A stretch of DNA of 64,000 bases from Omphiscola glabra (taxonomy: Eukaryota > Mollusca > Gastropoda > Lymnaeidae). The notes under the pieces were generated by a model, which was given only the letters and a program-made list of their open reading frames with translations, made no database searches and had not been told where the DNA came from. The position numbers and the translations under genes were made by a program. Position 1 is the first letter of the stretch; every line of letters starts with the position of its first letter. Where the stretch lies: contig OZ024809.1 of the NCBI GenBank assembly GCA_964017045.1, positions 1,612,001 to 1,676,000 of the forward strand. The letters run 5' to 3'. This document shows positions 47,909 to 59,099 of this stretch, in pieces.

Positions 47909-50900
47909 TCAGTCCGCGTACATGATCGTGTATGTCAGGATGTAGCACCCCAGAGGTCGTTCGTTCTGTGAGAAGTTTATGGTGCTCCTGTAGGTCCCCA
48001 CTGAGCCGTACGGAAGGTCGAGTTTTATCGGGTAGTTGACAATGTCGTAGTTACCCTGGATGTTTGCGATGAGAAGAAACGTGGATGTGAAAGTGGGCGC
48101 TCAAAAAAAACACATTTGTGATACATTAAACGTGAAGTGTTAATGTTAAAGTGATTCATCCACATAAAGTGATTCATCCACATAAAGTGATCCATCCACT
48201 AAAAAGGATACATCCACAAAAAGTGATCCATCCATACAAAGTGATCCATCCACTAAAAGTGATAAATCCACTAAAAGCGATCCATCCACTAAAAGCGATC
48301 CATCCACACAAAGTGATCCTCCACACAAAGTGATCCATCCACACAAAGTGATCCTCCACACAAAGTGATCCATCCACACAAAGTGATCTATCAACACAAA
48401 GCAACCCATCCAAACAAAGTGATCCATCCAAACAAAGTGATCCATCCAAACAAAGTGATCCATCCAAACAAAGTTATCCATCCACACAAAGTGATCTATT
48501 CACCAAAAGTGATAAATCCACTAAAAGCGATCCATCCACTAAAAGCGATCCATCCACACAAAGTGATCCATCCACACAAAGTGATCCATCCACACAAAGT
48601 GATCCATCCACACAAAGTGATCCATCCACACAAAGTGATCCATCCACACAAGGTGATCAATCCACACAAAATGATACATCCACACAAAGTGATACATCCA
48701 CTTAAAATAAAATATCCACACAAAGTGATACATCCACTAAACGAGATAAATCCACTAAAAGTGATATATCCACATTTCTAATTGTGTTTTTTTTTTCTTA
48801 ACTCTCCCCCATCCCATTCCTGATGTACACACCCCTTCCAAAAAAAAAAATATGTCAAAAGCTATTTTTTTTAAAAATATCCCTATTCTAGCATCCCCAA
48901 ACCCTTGGCTTTCCCATCGGTACCCATCACGCCATTCATTGTGGGCGGAAGTGACGGGATAACGTTTTCTGTGTGGCCATTGCTTCACTTTGAACAGACG
49001 CTGTAGTACACATCGATGTCTTGAAAGTGGTAGTGTGGCCATTGCTTCACTTTGAACAGACGCTGTAGTACACATCGATGTCTTGAAAGTGGCAGTGTGG
49101 TATTTGAAGAACTATTTCATTTATGGCGACACCATGTCATCATTTATATCCAACAACAAAGGGTTAATCACACCTAAACATCAAAAGTGATCGCGAGCCC
49201 GAGGTTTCACGAGCCCAGGATTTCAGGAGCCCGAGGTTTCACGAGCCCAGGATTTCAGGAGCCCGAGGTTTCACTAGCCCGAGGTTTCACTAGTCCTATG
49301 TTTCACTAGCCCCAGATTTCACGAGCCCGAGATTTCACGAGGCCGAGATTTCACTAGCCCGAGACTTCACGAGCCCGAGGTTTCACGAGCCCAAAGTTTC
49401 ACGAGCCCAAAGTTTCACAACACTTACCTATGATAATAAGAAATGAATTACGAGCATTGAATTGTTGAACCACACAATCACCCACCCCACCCCCACGTAC
49501 AACCGTTAAAAGGTTATTGCAATTTATTTGGTAGATGCAAGTCAAAAGTTCTTTCGTACATGTCAGACTTAAGAAATAAGTATGAACAGCTTGGCTAATA
49601 ATATAAGTTCAATACATGTATAGGTATAATTTGAGATGGGTACAATATTCGCTCAAAATTTAATAGACTACCAGTACGTCTAAAGTTTAGACGAATATTG
49701 GCATGTTTACAGACATACAACATTTTTACCTCTTCTAAAGGACATTCACAATGCAACAACATTTTACCTCTTCTAAAAGGACATTCACAATGCAACATTT
49801 TACCACTTCTAAAGGACATTCACAATGCAACAACATTTTACCACTTCTAAAGGACATTCACAATGCAACAACATTTTACCTCTTCTAAAGGACATTCACA
49901 ATGCTACAACATTTTACCTCTTCTAAAGGACATTCACAATGCACGTCCCTTCTAAGTGACTGATTGCCCAATGTCGCCGCCTTGGCTGGCTCGGTGCAGA
50001 TGTCGTCAAAGATGCACGAGCCAAAGTAGCCGTAGTAGCAAGGGATTTTGAACCACGTGTGGTACTCCAGCTTCTGTGTCATGACATCCATCTGTGGTGG
50101 AAGAATGGAGACGTGGGTGAGATGTGTGGTGGAAGGGGTGAGAGGGAGTGGAAGGGATGAGAGTGGTAAGACTTGTAGGGTAGTGGGAGGGACGAGAGTA
50201 GTAAGACTTGTAGGGTAGTGGAAGGGTGAGAGGGAGTGGAAGGGTGAGAGGGAGTGGAAGGGATGAGAGTAGTAAGACTTGGGTAGTGGAAGGGTGAGAG
50301 GGAGTGAATGGGATGAGAGTAGTAAGACTTGTAGGGTAGTGGAAGGGTGATAGGGAGTGGAAGTGATGAGAGTAGTCAGACTTGTAGAGTAGTGGAAGGG
50401 TGAGAGGGAGTGGAAGGGTGAGAGGGAGTGGAAGGGATAAGAGTAGTAAGACTTTATGGGTCGTGGAAGGGTGAGAGGGAGTGGAAGGTATGAGAGTAGT
50501 AAGACTTGTAGGGTAGTGGAAGGGTGAGACTAGTAAGACTTGTAGGGTAGTGGAAGGGTGAGAGGGAGTGGAAGGGTTAAGAGTAGTAAGACTTGTAGGG
50601 TAGTGGAAGGGTGAGAGGTAGTGGAAGGGATGAGAGTAGTAAGACTTGTAGGGTAGTGGAAGGGGTGATGGTTCCGAGCTGAGAGGGAGGGGTGCGGGTA
50701 GTGATGGGGAGGGTAGTGGTGGAGAAGGTAGTGGTGATGAAGGAGTAATGGTACCGGTAGTGAATGTCGGGGAAGTGGAAGGAGTGAGGGTCAGTGATTG
50801 GTGGGTTAGTGAAAGTTTTAAAGGTAGTTGAGTGGTGAGGTATTGGAGTGGGCGATGGTAATGGAGTATGCGATGGTAATGGAGTGGGTGATGGTAATGG

Positions 50901-53900
50901 AGTGGGCGATGGTATTGGAGTGGGCGATGGTAATGGAGTGGGCGATGGTATTGGAGTGAGCAATGGTAATTTAGTGGGTGATGTATTGGAGTGGGCGATG
51001 GTAATGGAAGGTGTGAGATAGTGATGGAGTCAACTAACGTTATTTTATGTTTGGTATGAAAACACAATTTTGTATGGATCAGATGCGGAACTAACTGGTG
51101 CACCAAGAACCAGGGGCACGTCCCAGTGGCACGACCCGGTGGCACGACCCTGTGGCACTTGTCGGTGGCATTTGTCGGTGGCACGACCCAGGGGCACGAC
51201 CCGGTGGCACGACCCGGTGGCACGACCCGGTGGCACGAACCGGTGGCACGACCCCGTGGCACTTGTCGGTGGCATTTGTCGGTGGCACGAAACGGTGCCA
51301 CGAAACGGTGGCACGACCCAGTGGCACGACCCGGTGGCACGAAACGGTGGCACGACCCAGGGGCACGACCCGGTGGCACGAAACGGTGGCACGACCCGGT
51401 GGCATGAAACGGTGGCACGAAACGGTGGCACGACCCAGGGGCATGACCCGGTGGCACGACCCGGTGGCACGAAACGGTGGCACGACCCAGGGGCACGACC
51501 CGGTGGCACGACCCGATGGCACGACCCGGTGGCACGAAACGGTGGCACGACCCAGGGGCACGACCCGGTGGCACGAAACGGTGGCACGACCCAGGGGCAC
51601 GACCCGGTGGCACGACCCGGTGGCACGAAACGGTGGCACGACCCGGTGGCACGAAATGGTGGCACGAAACGGTGGCACGACCCAGGGGCATGACCCGGTG
51701 GCACGAAACGGTGGCACGACCCGGTGGCACGACCCGGTGGCACGACCCAGGGGCATTTAAAACGTGTGTCACGGCACGTAGTTATGTTATTATATTATAA
51801 GTTTGTATTATGTGAGGAGTGACCTCCCCTGGTGACCCCTCTACCGGTAGATTGACCATCGCCTGGCCAGTAGCGCCGTCTATATTGATTGTATACACAG
51901 TACGTCTTCATGACCAAAGCCACAGCACCAAGGGATACACATTGAAATTTGGACACCAAGAGTTAAAAAAAAATACATTCATAGCATGGGAGGTGGCTGA
52001 CTTAGCTGGTGCGAAAGGGGTGACGACCCAAGTGACACTGTTTGAGGTGTATAAGGAATGTGTGTTAGGGGTGCAGACTTGAGAGTTCGCCCCGGGTGCC
52101 ACTGAGCGCCGAAGTATTTATTATGCGCTGCATTTAAAAAACAACAACAGAGCTTTAAAATAAATGATACGATAAAGAAACCTAAAAACAAAATTTTTCG
52201 TATACATTCTTTAAATGCATTTTTGTTTGCAGTTACGCAATTGCACGAGATTTATCATTTATTAAGAAGCAGTTTTGTAAATAACAACAGCTAGACAATT
52301 ATTAATCTCCACACCAAAATGCGTAGCCATTTAAAAATGCATATTTCATTCATCTTCCCCTTGAAAAACAAGAAAAACTAATTGGGTTTGGGGAGGGGGC
52401 TGAAAATTTGACATAATGTGTTGTCATCGACAACGATTGCATGTGCCAAGTTTCAGCTCGATAGGATGACGGAAAGTGGGTCCATTAGCCGTCCGAATAT
52501 ATTTTGCTTCTAACACAGAAACACACAAACAAAAGCGAAGTTGATGTAAAGGAGTTCATAAATACCTTCAGTGGCTTTGTGATGGTTTCCGAGAAGTTCA
52601 CGTTCAGCGTGAGGTAGATCTCGCCACGCATCGGGATGGGTTCTGGCGTGATGTTCATCAAACTGACCTGGATGGGGTCAGAAGACACCCCACAGTTTTC
52701 CCACGAGAAGCCCACGTTGGTCAGCGGCGTTTCTTGGTTCTTTATGTTGAAAACTCGGGTATTTTCTGGTGACTGGGGTTATAAATTTTTTTAAAATTAA
52801 AAATTAAGAAACTTTCCCAACCCTTCCTTCTTTTTCTTAAAATATTTGAAAACAAAATTGATTAAAAATTAAACAGAACCAGAGGCGTAGCTAAGGGGGC
52901 GGGGTACAGATTCCCTGGGCGCCAGGCTTGTTAGGGGCGCCAAAATGTGCTTTTATTAATGAAAATAATGGGTTTGAGAGTTGAAAAAAGAAAGGGAAGC
53001 TCTTTAATATGAATCTTGTCCTCGGGCGCAAAACACTCTATAGCTATAATACGCCTCTGAAAAGAACTGACCTGATGGACGTACAAGTACGTCGTTTTCT
53101 TTCTTTCAGGTACAGCATCGGATAAGACCTTTTTTACAGTTTCATTTTTAACATTATTTTATGTGTACAGTTTTTTGCTCGATGAATAAGAAGGCTTCGT
53201 GCCGATATGTTCGTTCTTTTTTTCCGCATTCTTTCATATTTTAGCCTACCCTCAGAGCCGGTATAGGCATAGGCAAACTAGGCGACGCCCCACTGCCAAG
53301 GACGCCCCGCCGGAAGATTTTTTTAGCCTACAACTTGCAAGTCCATATATTTCAGAAGTACACATTTTCTCTTGTGGCAGAATGATCAATCTGGTTAGTG
53401 GTTAAGATGAACCTGCATCACCCGACATCGCCGACATTCGTTATCTCATTGGGAAAAAGCGGACGTCAAAAAATTATTTCTGATGCCGGTAAGATGAAGT
53501 CGAGAAATTGATATCGGCAAAGAGATTTTGCCGGGAAGATAAAGTCGAGAGACTGATGTCGGCAAAGAGATGGCGTCGGAAATGTTACACGTCAACGAAG
53601 TGTTGTCAAGAGAAAACATTTTGGGGAAAACATGAGTCAGGAAGACGGTGTCGGGGAATGGAGATAGTGGGATAGCAATCTCTCGTCTGAGATCTACGCT
53701 CCATGCCTAGGGCCCCCAAAATTCCAAGAAAGGCTCTGCTACCCTATAGACTATGCTTTATCTTTCATACTGTTTGATAACAACATGTGCCAACTGTTTT
53801 TTTATAAATTAAAAAATGTAAACATGACAATCAAAAAATGTTAAAGTAATCAAGTTGGTTAAGTTTACATGCACTTCCGGCAATAACAAGGGCGATCACT

Positions 53901-54668
53901 TACGTTTTAATATAGTTTCTATTTCTCGTTGTTTTTTTTATTTGTCTTGGCTGCTGAGGAAGGCTCTTAGTCGAAACGTTCGTATCTTATTGTCCTGTCT
54001 TTCAATACAAGCTTCCAATAACCTTATTCAACTATTTTCTTCACACGGCTTGAGCGCAGTCCTTCATTTACCCTACTATATATCCTACGTGGTATTTATT
54101 TATTCATTCATCATTCATCCATCCATTCATCCACACCTTCATCCATCCATCCGTTCATCCATCCATCCATCCACCCATCCATTCATCCACACATGTATCC
54201 ATCCATCCGTTCATCCACTAATGCATCCATCCACCCATTCATCCATCCTATATATATATACTAGTCGGATCACACCGCTTCGCGATTCTTAAAAATCTTT
54301 ATTTGTTTTACGAAATTTTAATTTCACACAAATTCTCTTCATGAAAATGTTATGAACATATTATTATAATTATGACATCAACTCCTTTTTTTCCCCAACA
54401 CATTATTGATACCGGTATCAAATTTTATTTGGAGGGGGAGACGATCTGTAACACACCGATTGAGACTGATGGGTTACCTCGGCCTTAGAAGCTACCTTAC
54501 CTTGCTTTTGAAGAGCATGTCCGTGAGGTAATGCTTGATTCTATTCAGCTGTTCGGGCATGTTTGCGATGTTTTTCGGAATGACGAGTGGGGCCGAGTAC
54601 GACGTAACCATGGCGACAGATAACGCCAACATGACGAGAGTGAGGGGATCAACCTTGTGTTTTCCCAT
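47909..54668 (-). CDS. GM2A: GM2 ganglioside activator-like protein, complete, 4 coding exons
   Basis: A lysosomal lipid-transfer protein of the ML-type fold that presents GM2 ganglioside to hexosaminidase A. Exons in order of translation: 54501-54668, 52566-52772, 49918-50091, 47909-48055; 696 nt, 231 aa (human 193). It starts [20 protein letters not shown], a signal peptide. Family blocks are [75 protein letters not shown] and [16 protein letters not shown]. The last acceptor is ACATCCAG at 48056-48062, giving CPLEE-GNYD in frame, like KEGTYSL of the human protein. Human has eight paired cysteines; here the one in the EPC motif before the CxC is missing, leaving seven in the domain. All introns are packed with tandem repeats or MITEs, and the exon 3 donor lies inside a tandem array. 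Confidence 0.93.
48140..48775. repeat. 18-bp tandem repeat, about 35 copies, in the last GM2A intron
   Basis: The unit is CACAAAGTGATCCATCCA with ACTAAAAG and AAACAAAG variants. Open frames on both strands are repeat artefacts. Confidence 0.95.
48958..49098. repeat. 63-bp direct duplication
   Basis: GTGTGGCCATTGCTTCACTT and the following sequence up to TCTTGAAAGTGG appear twice in tandem, nearly identical. In the last GM2A intron. Confidence 0.9.
49192..49425. repeat. 16-bp tandem repeat, about 14 copies
   Basis: Unit GAGCCCGAGGTTTCAC with ATTTCAGG and AAGTTTCAC variants; in the last GM2A intron. Confidence 0.95.
49720..49945. repeat. 38-bp tandem repeat made from the GM2A exon 3 donor, 6 copies
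   Basis: Each unit, read on the minus strand, holds CATTGTGAATGTCCTTTAGA plus AGAG (the last codons of exon 3, HCECPLEE) followed by GTAAAATGTTGTTG of the intron. All six keep GTAAAA. The copy used in the model is the one nearest the exon (donor at 49916-49917). Confidence 0.9.
50110..50670. repeat. ~53-bp purine-rich minisatellite in a GM2A intron
   Basis: The unit is like GGGTGAGAGGGAGTGGAAGG plus GATGAGAGTAGTAAGACTTG and TAGGGTAGTGGAA, with shorter variants. It is strongly G-rich on the plus strand. Confidence 0.85.
50820..51010. repeat. 18-bp tandem repeat, about 10 copies
   Basis: Unit GATGGTAATGGAGTGGGC with GGTATTGG variants; in a GM2A intron. Confidence 0.9.
51110..51757. repeat. 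13-bp GC-rich tandem repeat, about 49 copies
   Basis: Unit CACGACCCGGTGG with CACGAAACGGTGG and CACGACCCAGGGG variants. GC-rich in an AT-rich gene. Because 13 is not a multiple of 3, each frame cycles through all phases, yet stays open, which creates ORFs above 200 codons on both strands. Confidence 0.95.
51790..52135. other. Intronic sequence, GM2A intron 2
   Basis: Plus-strand frame 51819-52082 is open but has no recognisable domain or splice context; probably non-coding. Confidence 0.3.
52140..52555. repeat. Dispersed repeat family E copy abutting GM2A exon 2
   Basis: Inverted relative to the 2.2-kb copies. Its outer end (complement ACTCCTTTACATCAACTTCG) begins within about 10 nt of the GM2A exon 2 donor GTATTTATG. 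Confidence 0.7.
52880..53059. mobile_element. hAT-like MITE, family B, in GM2A intron 1
   Basis: Ends CAGAGGCGTAGCT and ATACGCCTCTG; flanks AACAGAAC (52872-52879) and AAAAGAAC (53060-53067), an 8-bp duplication with one mismatch. Same family as the copy at 18379-18530 (shared GCGCC-rich interior). Confidence 0.8.
53253..53738. mobile_element. hAT-like element, about 486 bp, in GM2A intron 1
   Basis: Ends CAGAGCCGG and AAGGCTCTG are inverted; CTACCCT flanks both sides. The interior has a diverged direct repeat around GAYGTCGGCAAAGAGAT. No ORF with a transposase signature. Confidence 0.5.
53739..54500. repeat. GM2A intron 1 with (ATCC)n array at 54100-54258
   Basis: The array is CATCCATCCATTCATCCA-like and is preceded by GTATTTATTTATTCATCATT, the same lead-in as the array at 54780. 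The rest of the stretch is AT-rich and unrecognised. Confidence 0.8.
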
Positions 54669-54779
54669 CTTCCATAAATTGTCGAGTCTGTTGAGAATAA
54701 GACGTTTAATGGCTCAGAGGCTTCCAGTCTGTTGAGAATAAGACGTTTGTAATGGCTCAGATGCTTCAGCTTCTAATGC

Positions 54780-55205
54780 GGTATTTATTTATTTATTCAT
54801 CATTCATCCATCCATTCATCCACACCTTCATCCATCCATTCATCCACCCATCCATCCATACATTCATCCACACATGTATCCATCCATCCATTCATCCACT
54901 AATGCATCCATCCACCCATTCATCCATCCACCCATTCATCCATCCATCCATTCATCCATCCATTCATGCACACATGCAACCATCCATCCGTTCATACATC
55001 CATTCATCCACATATTCATCCACCCATTTATCCATCAATTCATCCGTCTAATCATCCATCCGTTCTTCCATTCATGGATCCATCCATTCATCCACACATT
55101 CATCCATCCATTAATCCACAGATGCTTCCATCCATCTGTTCATCCATCCATTAATCCACCCATTCATCCAAACATGCTTCCATACATCCATCCATTCATC
55201 CACTC
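54780..55205. repeat. (ATCC)n array upstream of GM2A
   Basis: Long imperfect CATCCATTCATCCA array starting GTATTTATTTATTTATTCAT, similar to the intron 1 array; together they flank GM2A exon 1 on both sides. A half copy of the foldback element follows at 55208-55318. Confidence 0.9.
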
Positions 55206-55319
55206 ATACTATATAGTAAAACAAAATAATGCGTTCAAAAGGAAATTTTTAACAGATCTGAAAAAAAGATTCGATCAAATTTCCGTCGATCAAATTTCTT
55301 TCAAACAAATTTCCGGATA

Positions 55320-55793
55320 CGCGAGAAATCGGCAGTCACACCACCCCATCCTCACCCCCTTTTTTTCTTTTAAAACACACACTCACATACGTACGCTTCA
55401 CACACACAGCTACATTGGAAAATAAAACAGAAATGCAGTGAATAAGAGAAACATGTTGTTAAAAGGACAAACCAGTGTGAAATAGTTTGTATCTAACAGA
55501 ACGTGATAACACGTCTCGGACAGAGGTGGCGATGTGTTCATATCCACTAGTGGGTCGTATCCTACCCAGGTAAAGTGTTACACCTCTGGATTTTTGTTAC
55601 TTTCAAACACTCAAATTTTCCCCAAACAAATGGCTTAGACACATGCAAATGGCTTAGACACATGCAAATTGCTTAGGCTCATGCAAATGAAATAGGCTTA
55701 TGCAAAAAGGCTTGGGCTCGTGCAAATGGCTTAGGATCATGCAAATGTTTACAAAACCTACGACATGTAGCATCAGATAAGGGAGAAGAATAC
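55320..55793. other. Intergenic, no gene recognised
   Basis: Contains a short diverged tandem repeat of the type GGCTTAGACACATGCAAAT at about 55630-55745. Nothing else is recognised. Confidence 0.4.
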
Positions 55794-55805
55794 CTACCAT
55801 AATTT

Positions 55806-56742
55806 CATCATCATCATCAGGTCCCGTAGTCCTTCGACCGTTGGGGCGCCACAGATGAAATGTACACTATTCTTCTCCATTCCTCTCTGTCTTCTGCCCT
55901 ACACATAGCATCGCCTAGTTGTAAACCCGTCCATTCTTTGATATTATCTTCCCATCTTTTTCTTTGTCTTCCTCTTCTTCTCCCTCCTCTAGTAGTGCCC
56001 TGCAAGATTTCTTTGGCGAGCCCTTGTTTTCTGGTCACGTGGCCATACCACTCAAGTTTGCGCTTTTTAACAGACGTCAGGAGGTCATCGAATTGCCCAA
56101 TTGCTTGACGAATCCTTTCTTTTATTTGCTCATTGGTGATGTGGTCTCTATAGCAGATGCCAAGAATGCCTCTGTAACATCTCATCTCCATCGCCTTTAT
56201 TTTCCTTTCAAGTTCTGCTGTTAATGTCCAGGACTCACAGGCATATAAGAAAATGGAGAGGATTAATGAGCGCATCAGCCTGATTTTGGTGCTGGGGGCT
56301 ATATTTTTGTCGTTCCATATTTTTTTGAGCCTCTTTAGTGCTGTCGTGGTCTGCGCAATCCTGGCCATTAATTCGGGCCTGGAGCCTTGTTCCGATACTA
56401 TTGCTCCGATGTACTTGAAGCTGCCAACTGTCTCTAATCTTTCCTCCCCGACCTTAATTTCAGTGGTGATGCCATATTCGTCATCATTTTTGTCTTTTCT
56501 GCACTGATTTTCATGCCAAAGGACGATGAAGTCTTGTCGAGACTCTTTACTAGGTTGGCTAGCTCTTCCTCGCTTCCAGCCAGTCCGTCTATGTCATCCG
56601 CAAAACGTAGATTGGTGATTGTTCTGCCACCAATGCTGACTGTCCCTACATGCGTTTCTAGTGCATCTGACATAATTCTCTCTAAGAAGATGTTGAACAG
56701 GGTGGGGGAGAGCAAGCAGCCTTGTCGTACTCCAACCGTGGT
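55806..56742 (-). mobile_element. 5'-truncated RTE-like LINE with 12-bp target duplication
   Basis: The minus strand encodes LLSPTLFNIFLERIMSDALE, TNLRFADDIDGLAGSEEELA, ISAEKTKMMTN, then in another frame FLYACESWTLTAELERKIKA, LEWYGHVTRKQGLAKEILQG and the C-terminus SVAPQRSKDYG. One frameshift near 56434-56470 separates the halves. The 3' end is a short (GAT)n tail. CTACCATAATTT occurs at 55794-55805 and 56743-56754, a perfect duplication, so both ends of the insertion are exact and it is fairly young. Confidence 0.9.
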
Positions 56743-56779
56743 CTACCATAATTTAGTGGGGGAAAAAATCATGCTAGTC

Positions 56780-56890
56780 ACAACACAGTGGGATGGCCCA
56801 GGAGGGACCGCTGAAAGGCTTGCAAGTTGTTTGGAGGGGTGCTGGGACTCGCAAAGTGGGGCGCTGGTGAATTTTTCATGAAACGCCCTT
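56780..56890. mobile_element. hAT-like MITE fragment
   Basis: The block from about AGTGGGATGGCCCAGGAGGG to GGGGCGCTGGTGAATTT is repeated at about 58605-58690, where it starts CAGTGGTTCTCAAAGTG, a typical hAT end. Confidence 0.5.
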
Positions 56891-56944
56891 TTTTTTAAAA
56901 TTAAAATAAAAATATTTATTTTTATGATACATTTTTTTTTATTG

Positions 56945-57450
56945 TTGGAATCAATTGAGAGTCTATGATAAACAGACTGAAATCAGATTTATATTAAACA
57001 ACCATTAAAAACAAAGTTTTTCCATATAAATCCTTTATATGCATTTTTAACATTTTTTAAATTTCATATTAATATTCTAATGTCCCACACACTTTTACAC
57101 CGCAGATTTATTTCTGCAACTGTTTCAGAAAAACAAAAGTATGCCTACATATTACGCACAAAAGGCCCTTGTGATATTTGTAAGAATCTCCTTTAGCACA
57201 GTTATCGGGAATTTTATTTCGTGAAATCGGTGGCATCATATAATTATATTTCCACCATCTTCCACTTTAAAAACAGGATAAACTGATTTTTGGGGATTGG
57301 CGATGAGGAGGGTCGGCTGATGTGTTGTCATCGGCAACGAGTCTGTATGCCAAGTTTCAGCTCGATAGGTTAACGGGAAGTGGATCAATTAACCGTCCGA
57401 AGATTTTGCCACCCAGCCAGCCACAAACAAAAGTGAAGTTAATATAAAGG
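56945..57450. repeat. Dispersed repeat family E copy, inverted
   Basis: Shows the complement of all family marks, from ATAAATCCTTTATATGCATT to AGTGAAGTTAATATAAAGGA. It is the fullest copy in the window. Confidence 0.75.
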
Positions 57451-58604
57451 ATTCAAAAATCCCACACAAGGACAGTGAAAACTCCTTTCATACTTAAGCT
57501 ACACACACACATTTCTACGGTTTGAGAGAGGTGACAACTTACATTGGTATAGTGCACTGTCATATGTAGTTTGATACGTCTTGCAACAAGACTGCGTTGT
57601 GTTGAGCGATAGTTTGACAGTTGGTGGTCTGCGTAAATACTGTTGGCGACTCGGGCTGTCCAGTGCAGACAGCAGTACCAGGTCTAACTTGCTTAACGTA
57701 TTCTGTCAAACGAGACCCCCCAAAAAATTGGGGGGGGGGGGGGGGTCTTATGGTAATCGCTAAATTAATATGTTAATTCGGTGTGAAAATGCAATCATCG
57801 TTTAAATTTTATACGTCTAGCTTCAATAATAGAAGGATCAGATCTGACCTAGAGGCAATTATTATATTTGGGTCTGGGTTGGCTCGGGGGGGGGGGGGGG
57901 GGTGGGGGTGGGCGGGGGGGGGACATCATGAAACTATGAACTATTTGATTTGAGACTCATAAAACTGGGGGGGGGGGGGGAGCAGGGTGAACATATTTTT
58001 GTGAAATCAGAATACATCTAGTAGCAACCGAGAGGTGGGGGGTGTTGGAAAAAAAAGGGGGGGGGGGTTACATTCACTGGTACAAGGTGATAAAAATGGC
58101 TCTTATAGTTGACACTAAAATATAAGAGGTCCGGCTTGTGGAAAGGGGGGGGGGGGCGTATATTTGCCTCGAACAAAGCTAGCATTTCAGTTGTCAGGTA
58201 CTGAGTACTGAGTATTGACTTGTAGATTCATTAGTCCTATCAGGTGGACAGACATAAATAAAAGAGAACATGAATGTCACACATGGATTGGGGGGGGGGG
58301 GGGGGGGGAGAGCACGTTTTTATGTGACATACAAATATTGTTCAAGCAGAAGTGTTGGTGCATTAAATCGTGTCACAAAGAGCTCATCACCGTGCGTCAA
58401 AAATTTGTCATTTGGACGGTTTAAAAAAAAAGTGATTTACTTAGAAGAGTACAGAATTTAAAATTGTCAAATCATTTCTTTGCTCTGGGGACGTATCAAA
58501 AGAGGCGGTCACCAGGATGAGGGCCCGGGGGGGGGGGCGTAGATTGCTGACCCTCCTGATGTTAACACGTCAAAGTTAGCTAGACCAGTGGTTCTCAAAG
58601 TGCT

Positions 58605-58690
58605 CGGAATGGCCCAGAGTGGGCGCTGAAAGACTTGGAAAGTTTTTGAAGGGTGCTGGGACTCTCAAAAGGGGGCGCTGGTGAATTTAG
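58605..58690. mobile_element. hAT-like MITE remnant
   Basis: Starts CAGTGGTTCTCAAAGTG; the interior GGTGCTGGGACTC and GGGGCGCTGGTGAATTT match the fragment at 56780-56890. A family E fragment follows at 58715-58850. Confidence 0.5.
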
Positions 58691-59099
58691 CGAAAAAATC
58701 CTTTTTTGATTAAAAGAAAATCTGTTTTGAATCCTTTATATTAACTTCGCTTTTGTTCGTGTGTTTCTTTCTTTGTGGCAAAATCTTCGGAAGGCTAACT
58801 GACCCACTTCCCGTCATCCTATTGAGATGAAACTTGCCGATGACCAATGTTCTCTTTAAGCTGCGCGGCCGAGCAGCTACCTCACAGATGCCGCGCAGCA
58901 GTTTTGAGCATCCGCGCAGCAAATTTTTATAAACCCAACAATAATATTATAAATCGTTTTTAATCCCAACCTCTCAATTCTGGTACCCGTGTACCAATTG
59001 GTGCAGTTTTGATGAAATTTGAATTTTTAGAAATTGGTTTCCACACGATATTCAATTGGGTTTTTTTTGTGTGTGAGGGAAACAAGCTAGGTCAGTGAA

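Noticed and set aside
47045..47948. Repeat proteins of the NGSLFEWKFVRMEVC type
   Set aside because: 16-bp tandem array in the GM2A 3' flank; no independent coding evidence.
48140..49425. Possible CRISPR-like repeat-spacer arrays
   Set aside because: Units are head-to-tail with no unique spacers, in a eukaryotic intron.
50006..51800. A 588-codon minus-strand frame and several 200-codon frames of [10 protein letters not shown] / [10 protein letters not shown] type
   Set aside because: They come from the 13-bp and 53-bp minisatellites in GM2A introns. Only the first ~58 codons at 49918-50091 (another part of the same strand) are a real exon.
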